A DNA stretch of 64,000 nucleotides from Limanda limanda (taxonomy: Eukaryota > Chordata > Actinopteri > Pleuronectiformes > Pleuronectidae). The notes under the pieces are model-generated. The model worked only from the letters and a program-made list of their open reading frames with translations, had not been told where the DNA came from and ran no database searches. This document shows positions 29,681 to 43,607 of the stretch, in pieces. Position 1 is the stretch's first letter. Each line of letters starts with the position of its first letter. The stretch is from NCBI RefSeq assembly GCF_963576545.1, contig NC_083646.1, forward strand, positions 17,874,461 to 17,938,460, read 5' to 3'. The translations under genes were made by a program, and so were the position numbers.

Positions 29681-32599
29681 GGGGTCTGTTCTCAGTGCGT
29701 GGTTTGCTGTAGATGTGATTGTACAGCACATGGTGAGGTTAGGGAGACAAGCCCTGTAGTCAAACATGCATTCATCAATTTCAAAGAATAGAGGCATTTA
29801 CAAAAACCATGTCGGGTAATCCATGTGTTTTATTTATTTTACAGGTTATCATGCTAGTTCTTTTTTACTGACTTCGCCAAAAATAATCTATCTAGTATGA
29901 AATTCAAGCTTTCCTACTTCTTTTCTCCATTGCAGTTTCCTTGCTGAGCCACAACAGTTGGTAAGTAATAAAAATGCGGGAAATATGGAAGATAGCCATT
30001 AGCCATTTGCCACTTGTTTTTATTAACCAAATATGCTTGATGCTCTTACTAGCTTTTGCTGAACCTTGGAAAAAACAATAACAGCAAATAAAATATTAGT
30101 AAGTATTGTTTTGAAACAGGCATACAATTATAAAAGGGCAAGTCTTAATAAATGCAACACATTTAATGTAATTGTAACTTTGCCAAAATAGAACCACACA
30201 AGGAAGATTCATGTATTTTAAAGAGAAATAATATTCCATTTTCCAGAGCAACCCCTGTAGCATTTCTTCAGGCCATGTTTGAAATGCAGCTCTCTCATTT
30301 ATTTTAATGGAGCAGAGGGATTCATTGAAAAAAAACAGGATTGTTCAGCAGAAAACCTTGAACCAGGCTCAGCTTTTTCCACAACGCAACAAGATCTGGC
30401 AAGATGCTGGCAATCAACAACATTTAAGTGTCCACTCTGGCCTATAGCCGGTGAATTGCTGCTGCCGTGCTCAACTTTCCAGAGGTGTCAAATCTCAAAT
30501 GTGTGAGTAAATCATGGTGCCGTGTTTTGGTTTCTGAGACACCTTTAAACAGAATAATTTGTTACTCTAAGTGGACTTACTGCATCGTATTTCTGTCTCA
30601 CTGGTGCCTGGATCAACAAGCCTCCACCTACCCAGACCCATGTGTTGTTTTAATGTAGGGCGGTTTCCAGTCTTAATGTCTGCATAGGGTTACTGCTCAT
30701 AGTTATCTTTCCCTTATGAGCAATTTTACACTAGATGATGGTGCAGAAGTAAAACAGGTTTAGTCAAAACTATTGGAAGTGATTTGAGTTAATATAAAAT
30801 GATCTATTTTGGCATTGTTCTTCTACATCTGATGGAGGTTGCCTGCTGTGCAATAAACGGCAGATCACGATGTCCAGGCACGTACTCAGTATTTACCACT
30901 GATGTATTAGATGTAATTGATGTAATGCAGATATGTTGTAAATTTGATCTTCACTCTAGAAACTCCCATATAACACTCCATAATAAGAAGGAAAGGGTCA
31001 AACTAGAGTTTAAAAAGGGATAAAGATTCAGGTCCTATCATAAAGTGAGCACAGCCTCTAATTCTACAAAGCAGAGCACTGCAAAGCGAACAAAGAAAGG
31101 AAAAGGATTGGAGACATGGGGGATGTAATATAAAAGTTCTGGTTAATATTAAATACATTTAGTTCCAATTTCCTGGCACAGAAGGATTTGGTGTCACAGA
31201 GGTTCTTTTCATTGGCCTTTTGACATGACTAAATCAAATGCTGAGGAATCCATTTTAGTGTTATTTGATGGGCAGACGGGTTTCACAAGGCTGGGAGCTG
31301 CAGGCGAAGGCCAGTCAAAGCTTTATCCCTCATTTAATGTCTGCTAGTCGATAGTAGACAGAAAGAGAGAGAGATAGAACGAAAGAAAGAAAGAAAAAAA
31401 GTATGAAAGTTAGAAAGCACAGTGCAAGAAGTTCTGCAGGGATATAAGCTGAACCAAAGAACAGGGCCAATAGCATAGGGTATTTATAATGAAAGCAACA
31501 GAAAGGATCTCCTGCCTTAGATGATGCCCCCACATCGCTGCTGGAAGCCAAATGAACATTCAGATTTTTTTAACCATAAAATGGACGATTCTGAAGCTTC
31601 AGGGAGAATTAAGCTGGTTTGACTGGGCTTATAGGCTGAGTTATCGCATCCCCCAGCCGGACACTATACACACAGCCTGAGCCCAGCAGAGAGGACGGAG
31701 GAAGAGGACTTGAAAGCAGGTGCAGGATTCCTATGGCATAATGCTGACTTGAAAAAGACTAGCTGTCTGTACTTTAGGCTTTATTGGTCTCCGTCATACA
31801 AAGCACAGCCAGAGGCAGTGTATCAGAGGTGGGATGAGGCAGGGAGGTGGTAGCAGTACTTACTGTAAGCTAGTCGAGAAGTTCAGTTGGAATCCATGAT
31901 CCTGTCTAAACCGCAGGTACTTTCAACTTCTTCCACACCATTAGACTCTTTCAAACATCACCATGTCATAAATGTTACCTTTGGCGTAAGTTCTATTTTA
32001 GCATTTCCATTATCTAATGTATAGTATTTCAAACCATTCACCGGGTTATTGTTTATTTACTTTGCCATATCGCCACATGAAACTTTAACAGAGGCTGACA
32101 ATTCCATTTCTTGTCCATTAATTGCACCATTAGTGGTTTTCCTGGTTCTCACAGCTGAGGCCCCAGATTTTAGCCAGAGGCAAAACAATATATCTGTGAA
32201 GGCAACACTTTTATTTCATGTCTAAGTTCATTCACGTTTCTTTGTTATTGTAGTGAGTGGTGTCTGCGTGAATGCATGCACGCAAATGCACAACACTCAC
32301 ACACAGACACATGTGAATGTATGCACATACATGAGTAAAAGCAATGGACACACATGCATGCAAGCACAAGCACATGCTCAGAGGTGGGAAGAGGAGGTCA
32401 GTGTGTTGGTGAAGGCTTCGTAAACAGCTCTGTAAATCATTAGTCTGTCTTTTTGATAGCCATTCAAGGTTACTTTATCTGCGATTTGAGCTCTGTATCT
32501 GAAAGCTGAAGTGACACACACACACACAAACACACACAGCACACTGTTGAGTCTCACACTGTTGTGTGACACATAAGCCATAAACATAATCCATTTAAC
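29681..32599. other. Unassigned non-coding DNA
   Basis: No gene or recognised repeat. A GAAA-rich patch lies near 31370-31410. The region around 30240-30500 is repeat-poor and could be regulatory, without strong evidence. Confidence 0.45.
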
Positions 32600-33240
32600 T
32601 ACAAAACCTCTGCTTTTCTGCTTTTATCTCCACAGCGCTGGCGCTTGATCTGAGATGAAATTTTCTAAACCCGCAACACCCACATCTCGGTGCTCTGCGC
32701 TTCATAAATCAAGCCCTCTATCATTCTCACCGGCCCAACACGTTTTTTCCTTGGAAATGAAGACATAGTAGAATCAATTAGGTTTGATGGACCTGACGCC
32801 GCTGTGGTCTTTCATGTGCAGTGCAGTTTAGAAGGTTATTGCTGTGAGAGCAAAAAGGAAAGTTTTATTATCACCGGAGTGTTCCATAATGTAATATTTG
32901 AGGAGGCCCAGTACTCCTATGACTGCCTGTTTCAGTACGGTCAGTGTCTTCAACCATCAACTTTACACATGTCAAAAATAGCTCAGTGGAATGTATGAGA
33001 ATAGAGTGCACTTTAAATTCCTATTTGGACCAATTTACCTCTCCCCGTCCTCTCCACCGATACGCTTAAGATTGTGTCTTTTTGTCAGCGGAAAAAAAAG
33101 CCCCCTCATCTCCAGAGAAGATTTGTCGCGGCTCTCCCACACAGAACTGTATACCCTCCACTTATGGATACTGATTCAGCTTAATAGAAAGATCTATCGA
33201 CCATGAAAATATACAAACCATACCCACATCTGATAGTGTC
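32600..33240. promoter_or_regulatory. Candidate conserved non-coding block
   Basis: Repeat-free, evenly composed sequence with AATCAATTAGG, ATAATGTAATATTTG and CATAAATCAAG words. Short open frames (32804-32998, 32991-33206) have no recognised domain and no convincing splice context. Regulatory DNA is the more likely reading, with low certainty. Confidence 0.25.
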
Positions 33241-33690
33241 GCTGCTTTTTGTTGAAAGCCTCAGATATTAGGCAGGTAAATCAAGTGTCCTGGACAATCA
33301 AGAGCACCCCTTAGGGTCTGAAAGTTCCTAACGTGCCTATGCACACATCATCTTCCATGCAGAAGAAAGAATGGGCACATACCGTAAAATTGTGTAGTGT
33401 CCTGACATACATGTGGTTTCATTGTGGATTGCTAGACAAACCTACCAACTGAATCAGTCAGATTTAAATAAGTCCGGAAAGTGTCAAATTCTAATTTTTT
33501 TTCCAAATTCGATTAAAATGCATTGCTGTTGAGTTATTTTAGTAAAAAGATGGCAGGGCCGGTATGGAGTGTGATCATGATATAGGTGGTTGTGGTCCAG
33601 CCTTGGGTTTTCTCATGTAATGGTGCAGTGCTGACTACTGCCTATGCATGTGTTGAAACATCAACATGTTACTGGCTGTGAGGTCAGTGG

Positions 33691-34040
33691 GATCCAGACA
33701 CTGTATACAAAGATATGGTCAACATGACGGCACAACTCTTTCAGTAGAAGAGTCTCTATCACCACCTAGTTGCTCGCTGCAGTGTCAGTCATAAACCTCA
33801 CTTTCTCAATTGCAACAGATGGGTTTTGGGCCAAACTAAAAGCAAAACATACACTGTGAAATACATTATTCTTAGAAATGGTTTCTGTCACTGATGTATA
33901 TGTCCAAATGTTTTTTCCCCCAGTAAGTTTGGATACATTTTGTTATTTGATGTGATAAACGTGGTGTGTAGGCACAATATGGCAAAGTTCATATCCGGGA
34001 TATTTTAACTTCATTTCTGGATAAAGAGGAAGGAAGTGGA
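33691..34040 (+). mobile_element. Copy 1 of a dispersed repeat also at 62966
   Basis: Shares with 62966-63352 the words ATATGGTCAACATGAC / AGATGGACGACATGAC, AGAAATGGTTTCTGTCA / AAAGATGGTTTCTGTCA, and TATCCGGGATATTTTAACTT / TATCCGGGACATTTTGGTCT followed by ATTTCTGGAT. Same orientation. The right inverted end seen in the other copy is not recognisable here, so this copy is older or truncated. Confidence 0.6.
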
Positions 34041-36015
34041 GTTGCTTCTGTTAATTGTTTTCCTGCAAAATCAAGTTTGACTTTAGAAATATAAGATGTA
34101 GTCATTCAGCAGGTCTTCCTTCGGCAGAATTACTCCCATCCTTCTCCTGTAATTCTACACTCATGGGGGAGGACACTTGACTTTACCAAAACTTTAGCTG
34201 GAGGTTTTAAAACAACTGACACTGAAAAATGTTTTACACTCAAACATACAGTGGTTATATCGGCTCACCATCATAACATTAAAAAAAACAGTGGAGCTAC
34301 ACTTCACTAAGGATAAATTATTATGGCACAGAATAATAATTTAGCAAGGAGAAAATATTGCATGTTGGTTTACCTAAAGCTGTTGCACTGTAAGCGTATA
34401 AGTATGTTTTTCACATTAGAGATGAAGCCATCTTTTCACTATTCTCGACCGGTCTCTCCTAAATTATCTGATGATCTACGGGCCGGCCTCAAAGCCACAG
34501 TCACATTATTCATACGCAAACCAGAAATTATGACTCAGAGTGTATGTCTCTGTAATATCGTGCACTGGGGAAATTATGAATTTTTATTACAACCACAGTC
34601 ATATATTTGATTAGGTCATAAACATTACTTCTTTGTGCTTCTAGATCTAAAAATGATTCACTTCCATTGGCGTGGCCATTAATCATACAATTAAAACAGT
34701 ACAAATTATTACAGAACAACAAGAAGAAAGGGACAGCTACTAATGACTTATAATCTGTTGTGAATCATAATTTCCACAATGATCTAAATGGGCGAAATAT
34801 AAATCCCGATCTGGAACCATTTGTCAGAGAATGCATACAAGAAATATTTCAAAGTTGCGTCAGACAGAACAAAGGTCTGATTCCACCACTTTCTTGCATG
34901 AGAAAAGAGCAACAAAGGGTTTATGGATTAGAATCTTAACATTCTGCTGAAAACAAATCAAAAATTGACAAACTGAGAAAAGTAAATAGAGAGAAAATAG
35001 AGTATGCAATGAAGTTTTTGTGGATTTCAGTAGGCAATCCATGTATTCTCGACATTCACTCTTTTTCATATACCACCTTAACAGTAATATTCTTCCAACT
35101 GAGATAGTCTGGAATATAAATTAAAGATTTACTCCGAATCACTCCATGGAGATCTATTCAGCCACCCATTACCTTTGATTCAGAAAGGCCAGCTACTACC
35201 TCCATATGCAGGGGTGGCCTATACTTAAAGATAGCCATCCAAGTGAATCCTGCCTATACTTAACAAGCCCCAGAGAGCAAGAGATGAGTTGAAATAGAAG
35301 GTGGTCTGAGAGAGAGGGGGAGAGCTAAATAAACCGAGAGAGAGAAGGAATGGCGTAGAGGAAGATAGCAAAAGTCGGAAAAAAGGCAAAAGGGAAAGAC
35401 GGGAAGAGAATATAGCAGCATATGAGAAGGAGAGATTTGCAGGTGGGAAGAGAAAGAGATTGAGGGAGAGAGAGAGCGGCGCACATACGACAGATATACT
35501 TGGATGAAGAGCTTCCAGCCAAATCCATCATGATGAAACTCTCCTTTGCACCGGGAGGCCTCCCCTTCTTTAAGGTCTGCAGGCTTTGATGTCTATCATT
35601 TTAAAGGTCTAAACAGCTTATTCTCAAAACATGTGTTAAAATGGGAATGGGATTTTTGATGTTGGGGAAGAAATGCTGGAGAAATTAATAAGGGAGTCCA
35701 AGCTGATGGAATTTTCGGGGTGCGGGAAATTGTCAGAATTTAATAAATGTATGGTCAATGCTTCGTTTTAATAACACATCCCCGGATTTTGACTAAATTG
35801 ATCCTTTTGGAAAATGTATAGATTATTTTTTAAAGGTTCCCTTATAAATCTTTACAGATTTCCCTTATGTGTGTTTACACATCAATCTCCGAGAAATTGT
35901 TTAATAATAACAACTCTTATTTTGTCCTGTTCATGAGAGCAGAGGGAACAGAAAAAATCTTCTTTGATTTGTTTTTCAGTGATTTGTGATCACTGGTTAT
36001 GGATGTACTGGATAT
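34041..36015. other. Unassigned non-coding DNA
   Basis: A GA-rich stretch covers about 35310-35480. No gene supported. Confidence 0.45.
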
Positions 36016-36023
36016 ACAGTTTC

Positions 36024-37116
36024 TAGAGATGTTCCGATGCAATTGTTCCATGTTCTGATACTAACTCTGAAAAATTGACGTTGATTGCCGATGCAAGTAT
36101 CGAATCTGATACAAATACATGTTCTCTTAATGGGGATAAACAGTAAGCATTTAAAGAATTCCTGAAGTTAAAAGAAAGGATAAACTAGAGATGTATACGG
36201 TCTGCAGTTCTCAGACAGGGGTTAATAGTAAATACAGTCCGTCCCTGTCTGTTTAAACTGATTAAGTAGTAAATAATCAGTTAGCTGTTTAGGACAGAGA
36301 TATGGTATGATGATATATCAATATAAATCAATAATGTACAAATACATTTTCTTTTGAATTTTTTCATAATGGTTTTATAAAATAAAAATGGTAATATTGA
36401 TCTTGGCATGCATAAAGCAAAGTGATTTAGGCTTTTTTAAAGCCTAATACAAGCGTCCCAGATTACAAAGTGACCTGTCCCAGATCATCAGATTAAGAGT
36501 GAATTTTCTTTTTTGGCACAAGGGACACTAAAAGCTGGGCCATGTCTCATCAGAGATTTCCATTCATTCTGCTGGTGTGGTTAGGAAACATATTAAAGGA
36601 TTGCAGAAAGGTATAATATGATGATTTAATCTGTAAAACAGATTTTAAAAAAATGTCCCAGAGTATGCTACTAAGCCTTTAAGGAAGTGATACATTCAGA
36701 CAATGAATGACACAAAACTTCTATTATCTAGTTTGACAGACATAACTGTAAAATAAATAAATAAATCTAGGAATACACAACAATTAGTTTACTTTAAATC
36801 ACTTGAAACTGAAGACTTTTATATGGTGTTAAGATTTTACTTGAAAAAATGTTCAGTTTGAAAAAGCTCAGGCTTACGCTTCACAACTAAAAGTCACTTC
36901 TTTGCTTCTCTAAAAGTGGAACTGCTGTTTTCGAGCAGCAAAGAAGTGATTGCTTGTAAAAGAAAATTTCAGTTTTATCCGGGTGAAACTAATAAACAGT
37001 AGGGGCATGGTATCGGATTGATAAATAAGTTTTGCGTACTCGCCGGGTCCCATCCCAAGATTGTCGGCAGTATCAGAGGCATTTCCAAAGCTGGTTGGGG
37101 TATTGAAACATCTCTA
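36024..37116. mobile_element. hAT-type non-autonomous element (1.09 kb)
   Basis: The left end TAGAGATGTTCCGATGC and the right end read inward (TAGAGATGTTTCAATACC) form inverted repeats of a type I recall from teleost hAT elements. Flanks ACAGTTTC (36016-36023) and TCTGTTTC (37117-37124) match at 6 of 8 bases, a decayed 8-bp duplication. Subterminal GATACTAACTC, GATACAAATAC and GGTATCGGATTG words are typical of this type. A related copy lies at 49745-50262 in the same orientation. This copy lacks the BED-finger coding segment seen there, so it is probably a deletion derivative. Confidence 0.65.
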
Positions 37117-37124
37117 TCTGTTTC

Positions 37125-38060
<936 letters not shown>

Positions 38061-39060
38061 GAGCTCAAATGAAAAGCCTTGTCCTCCTTCCTCCCTCCTG
38101 CTCCTCCCCCCCCCCCCCACCATCATCCTCCCATCCTCCTCTCCTCTCCAAAAACAACCCATAATGGGGGACTGGAGGCTGTCTATCTATTTTTCTGCCA
38201 AAAGAGGGGAGAGAAAAGCAGAGAGAGCAAGCAGAGAGAGGGGAGGGGAGAGCGAGACCAGCAGTGAGCTCATCATCCTTGATTAGGCCTGTCACCACCA
38301 GGTAGGAGGCAGCAATTAGCCTTGGCCAGGCCTGTTCCACTGAGACACTCGTGCACACATGCCCACACGCGCTCCCCTCGCACACACATGCATAATTACG
38401 CAGACACAACAGACACTCATTCAGAAGCACACCCATACACTTGGGAGACCAACTGAATGAGTGTGGCATCTGTTAGAGAGTGATTTGGCTAGTGGAGTGA
38501 AAGGAAGGATGGATGGATGTGTGGCGAGGAGGAGAGGAGCAGTGGCACACTGGCATGGGAGGATGGAGGACAGGAAGAGAAGTCATAGTGAAGGACAGAT
38601 GAGGGGGGGAAAAGGGCGGGTGGAAAAAGTAGCAGACAGAGGAGAGGACGGAGGCGAGAGGACAACGGCTGGAAAAGCAGGGGGGACAACAGGAAGTAGA
38701 GATATGGGAGCATGTTGAAACTGGTAGGAGACAGGCAGGAGTGGAGGGGAGACATGGAAGTGCTGACAGGAGGAGAGGAGAGGATAAATCAAGGAATGAA
38801 CGGAAGGATTAAGAAGAAGAGGGTGGCTGCATGGGCCGATAGTTTGTGCTGGGACAAAAGAGGGGAGGTTGGGGCCAGGACGCGGAGGGAAATGAGGGAT
38901 GAGGAGGTGGAGAAATAGTGCGAGCGAACTAAGAAAGAAAAGGGGGACAGATGGGGTGAGTAAAAGGGAAAAGACGGGCAGGGGGGGGGGGGAGACTCGA
39001 AGGAAGAGCGGGGCGCTGAGATGGACGGCGGGGAGAGGAGATTGGCTGTTTGGTTTTGAT
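38061..39060. repeat. Low-complexity pyrimidine-then-purine block
   Basis: The plus strand is strongly pyrimidine-rich at about 38075-38152 (including C11 near 38107) and turns purine-rich at 38195-38260 and 38490-39040 (GAGG-, GGAC-rich, with a G10 near 38981). Overlapping minus frames (up to 160 codons of Pro/Ser/Leu) come from this composition. A less biased core at 38262-38350 (TCATCCTTGATTAGGCCTGT) may be regulatory. Confidence 0.6.
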
Positions 39061-39699
39061 AGCATGTGCCAAATCGATTGTGGCTGACTAATCCAGTTAG
39101 TTATGGCAGAGGCATGCAGAAGAGGCGCTTATGGGGGTGTTAGGTTAGGGGTGTTTGTGTGTGTGTGTGTGTATGTTGGTCTGTGTGTTGGTCTGTATGC
39201 AACTGTGTGTCTGGTGTGCGTTGCCTGCCCAGTGTGTCTGCGTGTGTGTGTGTGTGTGAAGCATGTCCAAAGCTGACATGAGGCAAAGCTACCGCCATGC
39301 TGTGAGACTTTGCTCTTGGAAGAAAAAAAAGAAAAGAGAACACAGCAAACATTAGCCAATCTTCACTCAAACATGCACAGGATAAGCACTCAAACATTCC
39401 ACTAAATCAAATTGCGGTTTATGGATATTAAAGGGGGATTCTGACAACTAACTTTAATATGCTGTCTAGATGCTTTTGTCCGGATAAGTGTTGTATTAAT
39501 TTGATACTTTTAAGGCCACAGTTTGAAGTCCACACTGATCAGGACTGATGGAGTCTGCTGCAGTTGCGAAGGGGTTTTTCTTCAGCTGGAAGTGGAGCTG
39601 TTCATATTTCCAGTCCGTCTTCCTCGCCCTTTCCCATACAATCCGAGAAATATGGTGCAGAATAAAAAATTCCCTTTGTCACATTCCATTTAAAGACAT
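39061..39699. other. Unassigned DNA with degenerate GT tracts
   Basis: GT-rich 39150-39260. Nothing else recognised. Confidence 0.5.
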
Positions 39700-40330
39700 T
39701 GTCAAAAATTATTGCTATGGCCCCAGTCATAACGGCAGCAGTGCTATAGGGTGCTTAGCATGCTCTGGCCCCTTAGCCTGCTCTTTACAATGAGCCACTT
39801 ATGTAGAAAAGGGGACGCTGGCATGTTAAATCACTTCATCTATAATTGCCTGCATTTACGTCTCCTTAGAGGGCCAAACATAAGAAATTCTCCTAGGCCC
39901 AATAAATGCTGCCGCTGACCGTATTTCTGATTAGGGGCTGGGGGGCGGAGGGATAGGATTTGACGCTCATTTTTCACAAACAATTTTTCCATTTTTTTCA
40001 CAGGCAGACAGTTGGCATTAGATTAGGGAAGGCCTAACAGAGGCAGGGCCGCTAGCAAATTGTGCGGCTTGAAGGGCAAATGCCCCTCTGAATTTATCAA
40101 CTTATGGCTCCAGTGAGCTGCGAGGGATGGTGATGACCTTAAGATACCCTCCTAAGGATGCCTTTTACCATCACTCCATGCTACACACAGAGGCTCTTTA
40201 CAGGGCCATAGGCTACTAGTCTGAATGAGCACAGTGGGTTTGTTTGAAGTTTCATTTCTAATAAATCTGTGAGTAAATTGGTTATACGTCGCTGTGGCCG
40301 TTTCATGCGTTTCCCGTCATGACTGTACCA
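39700..40330. promoter_or_regulatory. Candidate conserved non-coding block
   Basis: Repeat-poor, evenly composed sequence with CTGATTAGGGG, CATTAGATTAGG, AAACAATTTTTCC, CCCAATAAATGC and CTAATAAATCTGTG words. No frame of coding character. The call is by composition and homeodomain-core density. Confidence 0.3.
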
Positions 40331-40984
40331 CTTAACCATACAGAGCAGTATGCATCATTTTTCCGTAAATATATAATGCTTTTACCATTACACATAATAT
40401 TGATGTGTAGGGCCATGTGGGTTTTACCAATATGATGCTGTTGGTGTACAAGTTTCATTTCCAACACATTTACAGCCTAAACAATTTCCCCTTTTCACTG
40501 ATAACAATGGCAATTATTTTTTATTTTCAACAGGTTTAGAAATTAGTCTGTTGTAAATGTGCCACTGCATGGTCCAGTCACTATTAATAGCATCATTACT
40601 TATTATAGTGGTAGCCTGTTTATGAGCCTACTTAAACATTTGGATTTTAGTTGGGAGAGTATGACAAAGACTAACATATGTGCAAACTACATGCAAACTT
40701 GTCATGTGCAAGTATGTGCCGTCATTTGTGCAGAAGTCGTATGTTTTGCCAAAAAACACCATCACTCAGTTTCTGTGTCAGCTCCGATACAAAGAAGTGT
40801 TGTTCCGTGATCGTAACTCAAATGGACAGAGAGATAGACTGGGGGGGAAAACCTGATCTCAAAGCTGTTCCAAAATATACTGTCCTGTACTGTAAGAACA
40901 TATTGTACGGCTGAATGAAGTGTGGCTCAATGAATACATTGTGCCTTTTAAACATGCAGTGAATTATACATGTGGCCACAAGTA
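40331..40984. other. Unassigned non-coding DNA
   Basis: AT-rich. Nothing recognised. Confidence 0.5.
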
Positions 40985-41003
40985 GACACACACGCACACG
41001 CAC

Positions 41004-41094
<91 letters not shown>
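40985..41094. repeat. (CA)n microsatellite
   Basis: About 50 CA units, with CACACG variants at the left and one TA interruption at 41049-41050. Confidence 0.95.
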
Positions 41095-41097
<3 letters not shown>

Positions 41098-41099
41098 GA

Positions 41100-41640
41100 T
41101 CATTGAGGTAAGGAGAGAAAATGTTTCCTGTAATTCTAGGCAGTTTTAGTGCAGGTTAACCTAACTGCACCCCATTGCCTGACACTGCAAATAACACACT
41201 AGCTTTTCTGCAGAAATTCTTCAGGTCTGTCTGATTATGTCATCAGGGCCTAATTATCTCGCAGAAGTTTGGTATTGTGTCATCCAGTCTGCTTGTTGGC
41301 TTGAAACAAATTCCCCCTGCATGACCACGGCATCACAGTCCATAAGTTACCATTAAAAAGACTGCTAATAGCATTATGGGAATAATACGTGCATTACCGT
41401 GGGCATATTACAAGGGTATGATTTAATGCTCTTACAGAGTCATCTATTCTTGCTGTAATTATCGTGCAATCTAGATAATCAAAACTGCCGTTAGTGGTTT
41501 GGAGTGAAAGGTCACCCTTACTAATGCCTATTAAATGAAAAATGAGGGGTTTCAATGTATGCTAATGTCATAAACAGCGGCAGCCAAGCCCCCCCCCCAC
41601 CCACCCTAGTGTGAGGCACTGACCACAACCCACTTCATCA
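41100..41640. promoter_or_regulatory. Candidate conserved non-coding block
   Basis: High density of homeodomain cores: CCTAATTATCTCG, GCTAATAGCATTATGGG, GCTGTAATTATCGTGC, TAGATAATCAAAAC and CTAATGCCTATTAAATG, ending before a C9 tract near 41590. The block directly abuts the CA microsatellite. No coding pattern. I judge this one of the better enhancer candidates in the window, still only by eye. Confidence 0.35.
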
Positions 41641-43599
41641 TATGATCTTTACAGTCACGTTTGAGCTATGAAAAGAGGCTGTAGAGTGAAGGCTGACTTT
41701 TTTCACGGGTGGTGTGAGTTTGGATTAAACTGTGGTGATAATTAGGCTGACACCAATAATCTGTTACACAGCATTAATGAAATCAGACATCTTTACAGAA
41801 AATGTAATAGTAATAGGTCGAGAGCAAGTTACAAAATTATTTAAAGGTTTTAACTCGACACAACATTCACCACTTGTTTTGAACAGGATGGAGAAACTGG
41901 ACGATTCCCAAATCAAACACATGTTGTTTTTTCCTCTATGTGTTTATTCTATCTGTCCCCAGGCTCAATTTCCTAAAGGAGGACTGGCTTACAGCATGAG
42001 AGAGGGCCTCAATCAAAACAGGAAAGGGACTGCCTCAACAAGCAGTCAACCACACTGAAATAATCACTTTGTCAGCAACGTCTACTACTGATAATCTCAT
42101 CTCCCGTGATTTCCTCAAAGGAGTGCGTTAACGTAAACATATACAGTCTGGGGTTGGTGCGACTTTGCGAAATTAGATTATCGCCTCCTTTTTGGTAGTA
42201 ACACATCATCTGTTTTGACTTTAAAACATTTTAAAAGCTGTTTCTCATGAACAGAATGGAGATCGTGGTTGATAATGAGTTGGACTTAGGGCAATAAAGA
42301 GATATTAAGAGGCAATATTCATTAAAAATGCCATATCATTTAAATCCATATGCTCATAAGTAATTGCACAACTTGCAACATACCCCAGCAACAAAATGCA
42401 AAGGCTATTAAAAATGATCCTCCCTGTTTTAATGCTGATGGAAATAATATAGTTCAGGATCAACTTAACCATTAATGAGTCCAACCATTAATAAAGCACA
42501 ATATTCTCTTAAAAAGGTGAGATCAGGTTGATCCATGAGATCACTTGTTGCCTCAGGCAGGTTGTACTTTTTTTTAAGCATTTGATGAATGGAAATCTAT
42601 AACATTTATGAAAGTGAACAATGTAGACATGCATAGTGGGACTGTTTTTATGGGACACAGAGAATAGTGGAGTTTGACTAAAATACTTCCTGAACTAAAT
42701 CAATGGAAGCCCTTGCATTATGCCTCTAAATTTGAAATCTTCTGCGCCATCATTTAAACACTTTTGGTCATCTCAATTTTTGTTATGTAACTGTGTTGCT
42801 GGATGTGTGCTACTAGACTGCCTATTGTGTGTGCATATTTATGGCATGTGTTAACCCAGAGATCTTTAGGCATTCATCCGTGATTGATCAATTATAATGT
42901 GTGGAGTACAGATTACAGAGTACATTGAACCTGGCTCTGTGTGTTTTTATGGAACAGTATGTATCTTAAAGCACTGATGCATCCTTCAGCTCTTCCTACC
43001 TAGGATGCATCATCTCTCCTGTGTTTTTCTGGCTCTGCCCTGAGGTTTGCTTCAGGTTAGAATCGTTTGAAATATGTTCACAGAATATGTCAGCAGGGGA
43101 TCAAATGCCTGATCGGGTACTTTAGCCAGTTTCTCTGACACCTAAAATATCCTAAGCATGGGAACCTTGCATTTGGACTACTGGCTTATTGATCTGCTTG
43201 GTGAATCATCACCCTAAGTTTTGTTGGTTAGAGGTCGGAACACAAAGCAGATCCAATTTGGCTCCGGGCTGCCACAAGAGAACCGCTGTCCTATTGATCC
43301 CATACTCTGTACTACTCTCACTCATGCAGAGGACCTCAGGGTACTTCAAGTCTTTAGCACCATCACATTTTAATCCCAGATGGGCCAACACACACACACA
43401 CACACACACACATTTCTACAAAGAAATGATGAGTAGCCTTCAACATGGAGGCAGCGACACACCGCAATGAGGGTCCCTTCATATTAACTTGACACCTGCC
43501 CCAGTGTGGCCTCAAGATCAGACCTGATAGAAGATGAAGGCTACAGAGCTGTGACATCAGCATAAGTCAGCTGTATAATCTTCAGAGCAGAGCTTAAAC
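41641..43599. other. Unassigned non-coding DNA
   Basis: A (CA)12 run at 43389-43412. Frames of 90-108 codons (41732-42058, 43189-43470) have no recognised domain. 42280-42540 is AT-rich and repeat-free. Confidence 0.45.
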
Positions 43600-43607
43600 A
43601 GGGCAAT

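Noticed and set aside
39667..39690. TTCCCTTTGTCA, matching the start of miR-204/211
   Set aside because: The rest of the mature sequence does not match and no complementary arm lies within 100 bases, so there is no precursor hairpin.
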